In this document: one piece after another, positions 26,396-35,985 of the stretch
Numbering within the stretch: the first letter of the stretch is position 1
Layout: the number at the start of each line of letters is the position of its first letter
Assembly: GCF_001434315.1 (NCBI RefSeq)
Contig: NZ_AZFE01000032.1
Span: 310,561 to 374,560, forward strand
Direction of reading: 5' to 3'
Source of the DNA: Paucilactobacillus oligofermentans DSM 15707 = LMG 22743
GTDB taxonomy: Bacteria; Bacillota; Bacilli; Lactobacillales; Lactobacillaceae
DNA length: 64,000 nt
The notes under the pieces: generated by a model
Told to the model about the DNA's origin: nothing
Database searches by the model: none
What the model saw: only the letters and a program-made list of their open reading frames with translations
Made by a program: the position numbers and the translations under genes

Positions 26396-27148
26396 TTAAT
26401 TATCTTCAGACTCTTCCATTTTAATATCTGCAAGCAAATGTCGTTGCTGTGCTGTTAGCTCAATATTTTCAAGTAAATCTGGACGACGTTGATATGTCCG
26501 TCGAAGTGATTCCTTTTCTCGCCATTCAGCGATTAACTTGTGGTTCCCATTCATAAGAACTTCTGGAACCTTTAACCCCTGATATTCTGCTGGTCGAGTA
26601 TATTGTGGATATTCAAGTAATCCATTTGAAAATGAATCACTGGGTGCTGATTCTTTATTACCTAAAATTTCTGGTAATAGTCGTGCAGTTGCATCAATCA
26701 TGACCATTGCTGGTAATTCACCACCAGTTAACACAAAATCACCTAAAGAGATCTCATCAGTTACAATACTGCGAATCCGTTCATCATAGCCTTCATAATG
26801 GCCACAAATAAATGTTAAATGCTCTTCTTGCGCTAATTCTTGCGCAACTTGTTGATTAAATGTTTTTCCAGCAGGATCAACTAAAATCACCTTACCCTTG
26901 GGATATTTATCTGCCGTTTTTGCAACGGTATCTTCGTAAGCCGATAAAATTGGTTGGGCCTGTAATAACATTCCTGCTCCACCACCATAAGGATAATCAT
27001 CTACATGATTTTGTTTATCATCGGTATAATCTCTAAAATCAGTGACTTCAACGTCTAACAAATCTTTTTCAATCGCCTTACCAATAATTGATTCATTTAA
27101 TGGAACTTTAACCATTTCTGGAAATAAAGTTAGGACATCAATCCGCAT
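26396..27148 (-). CDS. trmD: tRNA (guanine-37-N1)-methyltransferase TrmD
   Basis: TrmD methylates G37 next to the anticodon of a set of tRNAs, preventing frameshifts. The 250-residue protein has the SPOUT trefoil-knot motifs: [12 protein letters not shown] at the N-terminus, [13 protein letters not shown] near 51, [12 protein letters not shown] near 113, [16 protein letters not shown] near 132, and [15 protein letters not shown] near 180. It starts with ATG 1 bp after the rimM stop, so the two are translationally linked. The conserved rpsP-rimM-trmD-rplS order is present, although rplS has its own promoter. Confidence 0.98.
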   Translation of the reverse strand: MRIDVLTLFPEMVKVPLNESIIGKAIEKDLLDVEVTDFRDYTDDKQNHVDDYPYGGGAGMLLQAQPILSAYEDTVAKTADKYPKGKVILVDPAGKTFNQQVAQELAQEEHLTFICGHYEGYDERIRSIVTDEISLGDFVLTGGELPAMVMIDATARLLPEILGNKESAPSDSFSNGLLEYPQYTRPAEYQGLKVPEVLMNGNHKLIAEWREKESLRRTYQRRPDLLENIELTAQQRHLLADIKMEESEDN

Positions 27149-27149
27149 T

Positions 27150-27653
27150 TTATAGTCCCTCCATCAATTCGATAGTAACTTTCTGATTTTTTAAATCAAC
27201 TTTTTTAATTACATCGTCAATGACTGGTAATAATAGATCATCTTGACCTTTACGATTAACTACCCAAACATCATTAGCACCAGGTGACATGATTTCTTTA
27301 ATGGTTCCTAAAGTTTCACCTTCAATGGTTTCAACGGTTAAGCCAATAATTTCACGATAGTAATATTCATCTTTTTCTAAGCCCTGTTGTTCATCTTCAC
27401 TAACTACTAAATCAAGTCCTTTATACTTTTCAACTAGATTAATATCTTCTAGTCCAGTAAATACAACCATATACATATTTTTTTGAACTTTAGCTGATTT
27501 GATTGTTACCGCGATATTTTTTTCTTTTGTGACGATATAAAGTTGCTTACCTTTTTTATAACGTAATTCTGGGAAATCGGTTACTGAAAGGATTTTTAAT
27601 TCTCCTTTTAAACCGTGTGTATTAACAATGGTACCAATTTTATAATAATTCAT
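27150..27653 (-). CDS. rimM: Ribosome maturation factor RimM
   Basis: RimM binds S19 and helps assemble the 30S head. The 167-residue protein has the beta-barrel N-terminal domain ([28 protein letters not shown]) and the PRC-barrel C-terminal domain ([34 protein letters not shown]). The ATG at 27651-27653 has GAGGAT 6 nt upstream. trmD follows after 1 bp. Upstream, a terminator-like hairpin and a 110-nt segment separate it from rpsP. The khpA gene usually found in that position is absent. Confidence 0.96.
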   Translation of the reverse strand: MNYYKIGTIVNTHGLKGELKILSVTDFPELRYKKGKQLYIVTKEKNIAVTIKSAKVQKNMYMVVFTGLEDINLVEKYKGLDLVVSEDEQQGLEKDEYYYREIIGLTVETIEGETLGTIKEIMSPGANDVWVVNRKGQDDLLLPVIDDVIKKVDLKNQKVTIELMEGL

Positions 27654-27686
27654 TAATTATCCTCATTGATTGCTTATTAGGTTCAA

Positions 27687-27720
27687 AAAAACTCCCAACA
27701 CGATATGTGTGGGAGTTTTG
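27687..27720 (-). terminator. Terminator/attenuator between rpsP and rimM
   Basis: AAAACTCCC pairs with GGGAGTTTT around an inner ACAC/GTGT stem, with one bulged base and a GATAT loop. On the minus strand it is followed by a run of six or more T. It should stop part or all of the rpsP transcript before rimM. Confidence 0.8.
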
Positions 27721-27734
27721 TGTTTAACGAGTAT

Positions 27735-27846
27735 TAATAGTGAAACGAAACTTCCGCGATTTGATTATTAATCAAAGACCGGATCGTAGAAGCAACACGT
27801 CCCTTATAAAGTGACTTAATTTCATTATTGATAGTTTATTAAACGA
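27735..27846 (-). other. rpsP-rimM intergenic element of unknown nature
   Basis: On the minus strand this 112-bp segment has nested complementarity: TTTGATT/AATCAAA around a three-base loop, TCCG/CGGA outside it, and GTGTT/AACAC closing the outside. It also contains a 33-codon open frame, from ACT after a TAA to another TAA, with protein-like composition (SLYKGRVASTIRSLINNQ) but no usable start codon at its beginning. It could be a structured 3' UTR, a small RNA or a gene remnant. I do not recognise it. Confidence 0.35.
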
Positions 27847-28122
27847 CTACTTTTTGATCATTTTAGATTCATGATATTCTTTCATGATTCCAGCCTGAGA
27901 TAACAAGTTACGAACTGTATCTGAAGGTTGGGCACCATTGTTTAACCATTGCATAATGTCTTCTTTTTCAAGCTTAACTTCTGCTGGTTCAACTAGTGGA
28001 TTGTATGTTCCAACTGTTTCGATGAAACGACCGTCACGTGGTGAACGTGAATCGGCAACAACAATACGATAGAATGGACGCTTCTTTGATCCCATTCGTT
28101 TCAAACGGATTTTAACTGACAT
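27847..28122 (-). CDS. rpsP: 30S ribosomal protein S16
   Basis: S16 is an early-assembling 30S protein. The 91-residue product shows the full family pattern: [39 protein letters not shown] and [27 protein letters not shown] precedes the ATG by about 9 nt. It has its own promoter 37 bp upstream, although ffh ends only 89 bp before it. Downstream are the unexplained 112-bp element and a terminator before rimM. Confidence 0.98.
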   Translation of the reverse strand: MSVKIRLKRMGSKKRPFYRIVVADSRSPRDGRFIETVGTYNPLVEPAEVKLEKEDIMQWLNNGAQPSDTVRNLLSQAGIMKEYHESKMIKK

Positions 28123-28158
28123 GTGTGAACACCTCCTCGAAGTTTTTTAACAAATAAT

Positions 28159-28187
28159 AATATACCATGCGAAAAATAGTTTGTAAA
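28159..28187 (-). promoter_or_regulatory. rpsP promoter
   Basis: On the minus strand TTTACA (28182-28187) and TATATT (28159-28164) are 17 bp apart, with a TGG extended -10. It lies in the ffh-rpsP gap, 37 bp before the rpsP start. Confidence 0.75.
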
Positions 28188-28211
28188 GTATTTTTACTTA
28201 ACAGATAAAAA

Positions 28212-29636
28212 TTATTTACGTTTATTACGTTTTTTCTTATTCTTTTTCATTTTTCTAGTCATTTGTTTCATAGCTAATTTACCTAATCGACCACCAGGAA
28301 CATTACCACCCATCATTTGTTCCATGCCTGCCATATTACCACTAGAAACTTGTTTCATCATTTTTTTCATTTCATTAAATTGCTTAATCATTCGATTGAC
28401 TTCAACAATTGGTCGAGCAGCACCGGCAGCTAACCGACGGCGACGACTAGGATTAAGTAAATCAGGATTTTCACGTTCAGCTGGGGTCATTGAATAAACA
28501 ATTGCCTTAATATGATCCATATCTTTTGGATCAACATTTACATTTTTTAAGGCGGGATTATTTGCCATTCCCGGAATCATTTTCATGATATCTTCGATAG
28601 GCCCCATATTTTGAACTTGTTGCATTTGCTCCAAAAAATCGTTGAAATCAAATGTGCTTTCACGCATTTTTTCCATTGTTTTTTGAGCTTGATCTTCATC
28701 AAAATCTTGTTGGGCTTTTTCAATCAGAGTGAGCATATCGCCCATTCCTAAAATTCGTGATGACATTCGATCAGGATGGAAAACATCCAAATCAGTCATT
28801 TTTTCACCTTGACCAACAAATTTAATTGGTTTGCCAGTTACGGCACGAATCGATAGAGCAGCCCCACCACGGGTATCGCCATCTAACTTGGTTAATACTA
28901 CCCCAGTTAAATTTAATTGATTGTTAAACCCATCAGCCGTCTCAACTGCGTTTTGACCAGTCATTGCGTCAACAACTAATAAAATTTCATCAGGTTGTGA
29001 CAATGTTTGAATTTCAACTAACTCGTTCATCAATTTTTCATCGATTTGTAAACGACCAGCCGTATCAATGATTACATAATCATTGTGATTTTCTTTTGCC
29101 ACCACTAAACCTTGGCGGACGATTTCAACTGGATCAACATCTGTACCTAATTGAAATACTGGAACATCAATTGATTTAGCGACCGTTTCTAACTGATCAA
29201 TGGCCGCTGGACGATAAACATCGGCCGCAATGAACATTGGACGAGCATTTTCTTCATTTTTTAATTTAAGAGCCAATTTACCGGCAGTAGTGGTTTTACC
29301 AGCCCCTTGAAGACCAGTCATCATAATGATGGTTGGTATTTTTTCTGATTTATTTAAGGGAACCGCTTCAGATCCCATTGTTTTTGTTAATTCTTCATCA
29401 ACAATTTTAACAATTTGTTGAGCTGGATTTAGTCCCGTTAAAACATCCGTACCGGCAGCTCGTTCACGTACTTGCTTAACAAAATCTTTTACAACCGCAA
29501 AATTGACATCGGCTTCTAATAAAGCAAGGCGAATTTCACGCATTGTTTCTTTTAAATCAGCTTCAGTAACCTTGGGCTTCCGACGTAATTTCGTCATTGC
29601 ACTTTGTAATCGTTCAGTTAATCCTTCAAAAGCCAT
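28212..29636 (-). CDS. ffh: Signal recognition particle protein Ffh
   Basis: Ffh with the 4.5S RNA binds signal sequences on nascent chains and delivers ribosomes to FtsY at the membrane. The 474-residue protein has the N domain, the GTPase G domain (GLQGAGKTTTAGKLA near 107, DTAGRLQIDE near 190, TKLDGDTRGGAAL near 248) and the Met-rich M domain from about 300 to the end, with a very basic tail (KKNKKKRNKRK). The ATG lies 12 bp after ylxM. It belongs to the smc-ftsY-ylxM-ffh operon, so both SRP GTPases are made together. Confidence 0.98.
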   Translation of the reverse strand: MAFEGLTERLQSAMTKLRRKPKVTEADLKETMREIRLALLEADVNFAVVKDFVKQVRERAAGTDVLTGLNPAQQIVKIVDEELTKTMGSEAVPLNKSEKIPTIIMMTGLQGAGKTTTAGKLALKLKNEENARPMFIAADVYRPAAIDQLETVAKSIDVPVFQLGTDVDPVEIVRQGLVVAKENHNDYVIIDTAGRLQIDEKLMNELVEIQTLSQPDEILLVVDAMTGQNAVETADGFNNQLNLTGVVLTKLDGDTRGGAALSIRAVTGKPIKFVGQGEKMTDLDVFHPDRMSSRILGMGDMLTLIEKAQQDFDEDQAQKTMEKMRESTFDFNDFLEQMQQVQNMGPIEDIMKMIPGMANNPALKNVNVDPKDMDHIKAIVYSMTPAERENPDLLNPSRRRRLAAGAARPIVEVNRMIKQFNEMKKMMKQVSSGNMAGMEQMMGGNVPGGRLGKLAMKQMTRKMKKNKKKRNKRK

Positions 29637-29648
29637 TAATCAGCGCTC

Positions 29649-29990
29649 CTATTCTTCTTCCAAATTCTCGAGTCGTTCAATCAGTGACTTCAAGTCGTTA
29701 TCATCTGGATACTTATTATCAATATATGTTTTGATTTTATCAACTTGGTTATTCCGCACCGTGAAATCAGCATATAAATGTAATTTTTCTTCATAATCTA
29801 ATAATACGGTTACGGTACGCTTTATATTATCATATACTGCCTGTCTACTGACATCGAATTCTTCAGCAATTTCACCTAATGAGTAATCATCAGCATAGTA
29901 TAGCTGAATATAATCATTTTGCTTTTGAGTTAATAGTGATTGATAAAATTCAAATAATGAATTAATTTGTTCATTTTTTTCAATTTCCAT
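29649..29990 (-). CDS. ylxM: YlxM family DNA-binding protein, SRP-associated
   Basis: This 113-residue protein belongs to the YlxM/p13 family: small helix-turn-helix proteins encoded with ffh and shown in streptococci and mycoplasma to modulate SRP activity. The HTH is visible at about 15-60 ([20 protein letters not shown], then [20 protein letters not shown]), resembling a sigma-70 region 4 fold, followed by an acidic C-terminal helix. AAGGA precedes the ATG, which is 4 bp after ftsY. ffh follows by 12 bp. Function is inferred from family and operon. Confidence 0.93.
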   Translation of the reverse strand: MEIEKNEQINSLFEFYQSLLTQKQNDYIQLYYADDYSLGEIAEEFDVSRQAVYDNIKRTVTVLLDYEEKLHLYADFTVRNNQVDKIKTYIDNKYPDDNDLKSLIERLENLEEE

Positions 29991-29994
29991 TAGG

Positions 29995-31299
29995 TTATCC
30001 TTCTTGAGTAACTAATCCTTTAAAGAGACCGTATACATACTCACTGGCATTAAATTCTTGTAAGTCAGTTACCTTTTCACCTAACCCAACAAATTTAACC
30101 GGTAAATGAAGTTCATTTCGAATTGCTAAAACAATCCCACCACGAGCAGTTCCATCTAATTTAGTTAGCACAATTCCCGTTACATCAGTGCTATCTTTAA
30201 ACATTTTTGCTTGTGTTAGTGCATTTTGACCAGTAGTTGAATCAAGAACCAACAAAACTTCTTGTGGTGCACCAATAATCTCACGTTCAATAATCCGTTT
30301 CATTTTTTCCAATTCATTCATTAAATTAACTTTGTTTTGTAAACGACCAGCTGTATCAACGAATAACACATCATAATTATCTTGTTTGGCTTTATTAACC
30401 GCATCAAAGACCACTGAAGCTGGATCACTACCATCTGGTCCAGTAATAACTTCAACCCCGGAGCGTTCACCCCAGACTTGTAACTGTTTAGTAGCCCCAG
30501 CACGGAAAGTATCAGCCGCCGCTAGTAAAACTCGTTTACCTTGTTGCTTATATTTAGCTGCCATTTTACCAATTGTCGTTGTCTTACCAACACCATTTAC
30601 TCCAACAAATAAAATAACTGTTGGCCCTTGTGATGCAAAATGAATACTATTATCTTCGTGTTCACCTTGTTGGTCATAAATTTGAACGAGTTTTTCAATG
30701 ATTACGTTAGAAACGGCTTGTTTATTTTTTGCATTTTTTAATTTAACTTCATCTCGTAGTTGATCACTAATCGAAACTGCCATTTCAAAGCCAACATCTG
30801 ATTTGATTAAAGTTTCTTCTAGTTCTTCAAAAAAATCTTCGTCAACACTTCTAAAATTAGCTAAAAATTCATTTAACCGACTTCCAAAAGTTGAACGAGT
30901 TTTTTCAAGCCCTTTTTCATAACTATTTTCTTTGTTACTTACTTCTTCTACAGGTTCTGTAACGGCAACTTCTGATACAACTTCTTGTGAACTAACCAAA
31001 TAATCACTGGTGATATCAGATGTTGCTGACACACTTTGCGGTTTTGATTCTTGTTCACTTGTAGCTGTTTCAGATGCTATTAATTCAGCAGAATTAGATA
31101 AAATTAGGGTCTCTTGAATTGGGGTTTCACTTTTAATTTCAACTACTGATTCTGCCGAAACAGATTCAATAACGGTTTCTGACGAAATTAAACTATCACT
31201 AGTCTCCGAGTGAAGTGTCTCGCTTGGTAATTCTGATTCGACTTCTTTTGGTAATTCTGATTCACTTGATTTACGCTTGAAAATATCAAATAATCCCAT
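29995..31299 (-). CDS. ftsY: Signal recognition particle receptor FtsY
   Basis: FtsY is the membrane-associated GTPase that docks the SRP-ribosome complex. The 434-residue protein begins GLFDIFKRK, then has an acidic A domain of about 115 residues, rich in Ser, Glu and Thr with repeated SE/SET units, of low complexity. The N and G domains follow: [18 protein letters not shown] near 237, [11 protein letters not shown] near 268, [16 protein letters not shown] near 317, [10 protein letters not shown] near 380 and the closing [19 protein letters not shown] precedes the ATG. It lies 12 bp after smc and 4 bp before ylxM. Confidence 0.97.
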   Translation of the reverse strand: MGLFDIFKRKSSESELPKEVESELPSETLHSETSDSLISSETVIESVSAESVVEIKSETPIQETLILSNSAELIASETATSEQESKPQSVSATSDITSDYLVSSQEVVSEVAVTEPVEEVSNKENSYEKGLEKTRSTFGSRLNEFLANFRSVDEDFFEELEETLIKSDVGFEMAVSISDQLRDEVKLKNAKNKQAVSNVIIEKLVQIYDQQGEHEDNSIHFASQGPTVILFVGVNGVGKTTTIGKMAAKYKQQGKRVLLAAADTFRAGATKQLQVWGERSGVEVITGPDGSDPASVVFDAVNKAKQDNYDVLFVDTAGRLQNKVNLMNELEKMKRIIEREIIGAPQEVLLVLDSTTGQNALTQAKMFKDSTDVTGIVLTKLDGTARGGIVLAIRNELHLPVKFVGLGEKVTDLQEFNASEYVYGLFKGLVTQEG

Positions 31300-31311
31300 G
31301 TTCAGTCTCCT

Positions 31312-34300
31312 TTACGTTGTTCTTACATCTTCTAAAGATACAGATACCATCTTAGAAACTCCAGATTCTTGCATCGTCACTCCATATAAAACTTTAGCAT
31401 TCATCATGGTTCCTTTTCGATGTGTGACGACGATGAATTGAGGACCATCATCCCCATACGTACTTAAGTATCGAGCAAAACGATTAACGTTGGCATCATC
31501 AAGTGCTGCTTCAGTTTCATCTAGAATGGCAAACGGTACTGGTCGAACTGCTAAAATTGAAAATAAGAGCGTAATCGCCGTTAAAGCTCTTTCCCCACCC
31601 GAAAGCAAACTCATTTGCTGATTTTTCTTCCCTGGTGGCTGAGCAATAATGTCAACGCCAGTCGTTAACATATTATCTGGCTCAGTCAGAACTAACTTAG
31701 CTTGCCCACCACCAAACATTTCGATAAATATCTTTTCAAATTCGCCAGCAACTTCATTAAAACTACTTTCAAAGCGTGATTTAACTTCTTCATCCATTTC
31801 AGCCATCGTTTCATTCAATTGCTGTTTGGAATCCATTAAATCATCCTTTTGATCATTAAGGAAATTAAAACGTTTAGATACACGTTCATATTCATCAATC
31901 GATCCAAGGTTGACCGGTCCAATCTCATCTAAGCCTCTCTTTAAGAGCTTTAACTGGCTAACGATGTCTTCAATTGGTAACTCAATCAAGTCTAAGTTAG
32001 CTTCGTTAAAGGACATTGCATAACGCTCACTTAACCGATTCATCCCCGTATCAATTAAGGTTTCAAGTTTAACGCTGCGAGCGTTGACTTTGTTTAACTC
32101 ATCTAAAGCTGCTCGCTGCAACTCTTGTGCCCTAACTTGTTGCTGATCAGCCGCATCGACTTCATCTGATGTTTTATTAAGTTGCTGATTAGTCTTATCA
32201 ATTTCCGTTTCGGTTGCTTGTTTATTAGCTTTAAGTTCAACTAATTGTAATTGATTATTTCGCTGTAATTCTTCTTGTTCCGCTTGAGTAGCATTGTCAT
32301 TATTAGTTTGCTTCTGCAGGTTGGATAATCGCAGTTCAAAGTTTGCAAGGCTTACTTCAACTCGTTTAATTTCTTGTTGTCCGTGGGTGATTTTTTCAGA
32401 TTCAACCGCAATTAATTGTTCACGTTCTTGGATTTGTCTCGCTTGAACCGACGCATTGTTCTTTAAGTTATCAAGATCAGATTTTAATTGCACTACTTCC
32501 ATCTTGATGGCTTCAATTTTTGCGGTAACAGTTCCCTGTTCGGTCTCATTATTAGCCAATGTTTCACTATACGAAGATGACTCCGCATTATTTTGATTAA
32601 CTTCAAATTCTAGTGCCGTTACCTGCTTTTTAATCACGTCAGTTTCATTTTCGGTAATTAAGAGACGCCCATTAATTTCTTGAACAACGGCGCGTTGATC
32701 AACCACTTGTTGTTGAAATTGTTCACCGCTTTGTTGATTTGCTTTAATCGCTGCATCATATTTTGCTACTTCTTCTTCAAACTTTGTACTAGCAGCTTTA
32801 GCCACACTGAGTTTAGTTTCAAATGTCTCTAATTCTTGCTGACGACTTAGTAAGCCTTGTCGTTGCTGTTTATTAGCCCCACCAGTCATTGAACCACTAG
32901 CATTAATTAATTGCCCATCTAAAGTTACTACCCGTACACGATGTTGTCCAGTTCGTGAAATTTGCGTTGCATGATCAAGATTATCAGCAACTACCGTATT
33001 ACCTAACAAGTGTTTTAATACCGGTATCACCGTATTATCAACGGTTACTAAATCACTAGCCAGACCTTCAAAACCAGCTATTGCTGCAATAGCATCGACC
33101 GTATTAGTGTTTAGTGAATGCACTGACAAAGTATCAACTGGTAGAATGGTTACTCTTCCGGCTTTTTTAGCAACTAAATAATTAATAATCTGTTTACCAG
33201 TTGTTTGATTATCAACCACCAAGTTTTGTAATTGTGCTCCCAGCACAGTTTCAATTGCAGTCATGTACTTAGTTGGAACATCGATTAATTCTGATACCGG
33301 TCCTAGTAGTCCGTTAAATTCAGTCCGATGCTGTAATGTGAATCGAACTCCTTGATAAAATCCAGAATAATCAGCTTCTAACGACTTGATACTGTTAATT
33401 TTTGCCTGTAATGTTTGCTCACTACCTAAAGCTTGATACCATTGCTTCTGAGTGTCATCATAACTGGTTCGTAGACTTTTGCGTCGTGACGCTTCCTCAT
33501 TTAATGTAGCTTCATGCTTAGCTAATGTTACCTTATTTTCTTGTAATTCTGTTTCAACTTCTTGAATCGTTTGTTGTAGTTCTGTTTGTTTTTGTTGAGC
33601 TGCAGTTAAATCAATACTGGCTTGACTTTGACGTTTATTGTCTTGTTCGTGATTCTTAATCAAAAAAGACTTTTGATTATGTAGGGTTGTTAGAGCTTGC
33701 ATTTGCTCTACTTGTTCATTTTGTAATGACTCAATTTGATTTGCCATCTGTGCTTGTCGTTCTTCTGCACTTAGTGACCGTAATTGCTTTAAATCATCTT
33801 TATTATGCTGAACTTTAGTCAGATGTTGGGTTTGTTCTTGATTCAAGTCCGCCAATTCTTTTGTTGCATCATCAATCTGAATCTTCAACTGCTCAATTTG
33901 ACGATTAATTTGTTCAAGATTAGCTTGGCGATTATTAGAGCGTTCATTACTAATGTTTTGGCTATTTTCTAATTCTGATATGGATTGTGTTTGATTTAAT
34001 AATTTTGCTTGTAGCTCATCTTTGATGGCAGTTAGTCGAACCTGTTGCTGTTTCAGTTCAGCTAATTGCTGGGTTGAATGAGCATTTTGAACGTCATATT
34101 GTTCACTCATTTTCTGCGCATTTAATACACGTTCTTGAATTTCATCGTGTTTCTTTTGGTGATCAGTAATATCTAAAACTGTTTTTGTTTTATCTAACTG
34201 ATCAAATCTAATTTTTTGTTCTTGATATTCTTTCGCCAAAGCACTCTGTTCAGCTAATGGTTCTACTTGAGTTTCAAGTTCAGCTAAGATGTCATTAACC

Positions 34301-34869
34301 CGATTTAGATTATCGTTGGTATCGTTTAAACGCTTCTCTGCGGTGTCTTTATTTTTCTTATACTTAGAAACTCCGGCAACTTCCTCAATTACTTTTCGTC
34401 GATCAGATGGTTTCCCGTTAAAGATCTCTTCAACGCGCCCTTGTGAAATAATCGAAAAAGACTCTCGCCCAAGTCCAGAGTCCATAAAAAGTTCAGTAAC
34501 ATCTTTCAATCGACATTCCTGATTATTGATTAAGTATTGGCTTTCACCACTACGGTATAGTTGGCGGGTAACTCTAATTTCATTAAAGTCGCTCTGAATA
34601 TAATGATCGGAATTATCAAAGGTAATTGATACTTCGGCCCGATTTAACGCTTTTCTCGTTGAAGATCCTGAGAAGATAACGTCAGCCATTCGATCGCCAC
34701 GTAAATCTTTAGCCGATTGTTCACCCATTACCCAGCGAACTGCCTCAATGATATTACTTTTACCACTTCCGTTAGGACCAACAATTCCAGTCATTCCTGG
34801 CATAAAATTAATCTTTGTTTTTTGTGCAAATGATTTAAAACCATTTATTTCTAGCGAAATTAGTCGCAT
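31312..34869 (-). CDS. smc: Chromosome partition protein SMC
   Basis: SMC forms a ring-shaped ATPase with ScpAB that loads near the origin and aligns the chromosome arms. The 1185-residue protein has the N-terminal ATPase half (GFKSFAQKTKINF, Walker A GPNGSGKSNIIEAVRWVMG near 32-50), long coiled coils, a hinge at about 515-675 with the GSMTGG motif, a second coiled coil, and the C-terminal half with the LLSGGERALTAI signature near 1095 and Walker B FAILDETEAALDD. The ATG at 34867-34869 follows GGAGAG by 6 nt; the upstream TTG would overlap that site. rnc is 23 bp upstream and ftsY 12 bp downstream, as in most Firmicutes. Confidence 0.98.
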   Translation of the reverse strand: MRLISLEINGFKSFAQKTKINFMPGMTGIVGPNGSGKSNIIEAVRWVMGEQSAKDLRGDRMADVIFSGSSTRKALNRAEVSITFDNSDHYIQSDFNEIRVTRQLYRSGESQYLINNQECRLKDVTELFMDSGLGRESFSIISQGRVEEIFNGKPSDRRKVIEEVAGVSKYKKNKDTAEKRLNDTNDNLNRVNDILAELETQVEPLAEQSALAKEYQEQKIRFDQLDKTKTVLDITDHQKKHDEIQERVLNAQKMSEQYDVQNAHSTQQLAELKQQQVRLTAIKDELQAKLLNQTQSISELENSQNISNERSNNRQANLEQINRQIEQLKIQIDDATKELADLNQEQTQHLTKVQHNKDDLKQLRSLSAEERQAQMANQIESLQNEQVEQMQALTTLHNQKSFLIKNHEQDNKRQSQASIDLTAAQQKQTELQQTIQEVETELQENKVTLAKHEATLNEEASRRKSLRTSYDDTQKQWYQALGSEQTLQAKINSIKSLEADYSGFYQGVRFTLQHRTEFNGLLGPVSELIDVPTKYMTAIETVLGAQLQNLVVDNQTTGKQIINYLVAKKAGRVTILPVDTLSVHSLNTNTVDAIAAIAGFEGLASDLVTVDNTVIPVLKHLLGNTVVADNLDHATQISRTGQHRVRVVTLDGQLINASGSMTGGANKQQRQGLLSRQQELETFETKLSVAKAASTKFEEEVAKYDAAIKANQQSGEQFQQQVVDQRAVVQEINGRLLITENETDVIKKQVTALEFEVNQNNAESSSYSETLANNETEQGTVTAKIEAIKMEVVQLKSDLDNLKNNASVQARQIQEREQLIAVESEKITHGQQEIKRVEVSLANFELRLSNLQKQTNNDNATQAEQEELQRNNQLQLVELKANKQATETEIDKTNQQLNKTSDEVDAADQQQVRAQELQRAALDELNKVNARSVKLETLIDTGMNRLSERYAMSFNEANLDLIELPIEDIVSQLKLLKRGLDEIGPVNLGSIDEYERVSKRFNFLNDQKDDLMDSKQQLNETMAEMDEEVKSRFESSFNEVAGEFEKIFIEMFGGGQAKLVLTEPDNMLTTGVDIIAQPPGKKNQQMSLLSGGERALTAITLLFSILAVRPVPFAILDETEAALDDANVNRFARYLSTYGDDGPQFIVVTHRKGTMMNAKVLYGVTMQESGVSKMVSVSLEDVRTT

Positions 34870-34892
34870 ACTACTCTCCCACAATTACATTT

Positions 34893-35588
34893 TTATTGTA
34901 ATTTCGATAATGCATTTTTTGCAGCTTGCACCTCAGCCCGCTTTTTAGAAGTTCCATTACCTTCACCAATTAATTGATCATCAGCACTAACTGCAACTGT
35001 ATAAACACGGTCACTTTCGATGCCGGTTTCACTAACGACTTCATAATCAATAACCACATCTCCATGTTGTTGCAAGAATTCTTGTAGCTTAGTTTTGTAA
35101 TCAACTTCTTGTTCAAACCAGCCTTGATCTAATTTAACAAAGATCACCTTAGTCACAAAATCAACCACGGCCTCTTTACCTTGATCTAAATATAATGCAC
35201 CGATAAATGATTCAAAAATATCACACAATAACGATGAGCGACTACGAGCCCCAGCTTTTTCCTCACCTTTACCTAACCGAATAAACTGATCAAATTGACA
35301 TTCCAAGGCAAACTTACTAAAACTATCTTCTTGAACCATCGCAATTCTTAATCTTGATAATTTTCCTTGTGGCATTTCTGGATAGCGTTGATAAATATAC
35401 TCTGAAACAGTTAATTGCATGACCGCATCACCTAAGAACTCAATACGTTCATAATATTTTAAATTTTCTTTTGGATGTTCATTAACATATGAGGCTTGTG
35501 TAAAAGCTTCCGCCAATAAACTGGAATCATTAAAGTGAATTCCAAATGTTTTTTCTAAATGTTCTTCTAATGCTTTTATTTTAATCAT
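34893..35588 (-). CDS. rnc: Ribonuclease III
   Basis: RNase III cuts double-stranded RNA, notably in rRNA maturation. The 231-residue protein has the catalytic domain with YYERIEFLGDAVMQLTVSEY near 48-67 (signature, catalytic Glu and Asp), LLCDIFESFIGALYLDQG near 120 (second acidic pair), and a C-terminal dsRNA-binding domain ending GTSKKRAEVQAAKNALSKL. The start is probably the ATG at 35586-35588, directly after AGGAGG with unusually short spacing. A promoter -10 (TATAAT) overlaps the upstream alternative ATG at 35615, so the longer form would not be transcribed from this promoter. smc follows by 23 bp. Confidence 0.94.
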   Translation of the reverse strand: MIKIKALEEHLEKTFGIHFNDSSLLAEAFTQASYVNEHPKENLKYYERIEFLGDAVMQLTVSEYIYQRYPEMPQGKLSRLRIAMVQEDSFSKFALECQFDQFIRLGKGEEKAGARSRSSLLCDIFESFIGALYLDQGKEAVVDFVTKVIFVKLDQGWFEQEVDYKTKLQEFLQQHGDVVIDYEVVSETGIESDRVYTVAVSADDQLIGEGNGTSKKRAEVQAAKNALSKLQ

Positions 35589-35613
35589 CCTCCTAATAAT
35601 ACTTATAGCATCC

Positions 35614-35642
35614 ATTATACGTGTTTTTAATCTTGATATAAA
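35614..35642 (-). promoter_or_regulatory. Promoter of rnc-smc-ftsY-ylxM-ffh
   Basis: On the minus strand TTTATA (35637-35642) and a perfect TATAAT (35614-35619) are 17 bp apart. The site lies just past the acpP terminator and 25 bp before the rnc start, which supports the short rnc form. Confidence 0.6.
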
Positions 35643-35657
35643 GCAGTATTCACACAA

Positions 35658-35693
35658 AAATGGCCGAGACGAGATTGCCCCGTTTCGACCATT
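35658..35693 (-). terminator. Terminator after acpP
   Basis: On the minus strand AAATGG-CGAAACG pairs with CGTCTCG-CCATTT with one mismatch and small internal gaps, around a GC-rich loop. A T-run follows (CCATTTTTG). It lies 12 bp past the acpP stop. Confidence 0.75.
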
Positions 35694-35705
35694 TATTGCG
35701 ATATT

Positions 35706-35948
35706 CTATGCTTGTTGTTCGGCAATGTAGTTTACCACTTCGCCAATTGTATTAAGCTTTTCTGCTTCGTTATCCGATATTTCTGAACCAAAAGTATCTT
35801 CAATTTCCAATACAAACTCAACAAAATCAATTGAATCAGCATTTAAATCATTTTTCAGATTTAGGTCATTTGTGATTTTGGCTTGATCAATATCAAAATG
35901 ATCACTAACAATTTCACTAACCTTATCAAAAATTTCTTGTTTTTCCAT
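35706..35948 (-). CDS. acpP: Acyl carrier protein
   Basis: ACP carries growing acyl chains on a phosphopantetheine arm. The 80-residue protein has the attachment serine in LNADSIDFVEFVLEIEDTFG at about residue 38 (the common DSL motif reads DSI here), and the usual four-helix pattern. The ATG has AAGGGG about 9 nt upstream. It is 37 bp after plsX, the enzyme that moves acyl groups from acyl-ACP to phosphate, and is followed by a terminator. The rest of the fab genes are not in the window. Confidence 0.96.
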   Translation of the reverse strand: MEKQEIFDKVSEIVSDHFDIDQAKITNDLNLKNDLNADSIDFVEFVLEIEDTFGSEISDNEAEKLNTIGEVVNYIAEQQA

Positions 35949-35985
35949 TTCATAAACCCCTTGTAATAATTTAACCTAACCAATA

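Noticed and set aside
27745-27810. 17-codon ATG-started frame in the rpsP-rimM gap
   Set aside because: No ribosome site and no sequence resemblance that I can see; kept only as part of the unexplained intergenic element.
35589-35657. Longer N-terminal form of RNase III
   Set aside because: The extra codons overlap a good promoter -10 box and lack a ribosome site; the shorter form has the usual RNase III length.
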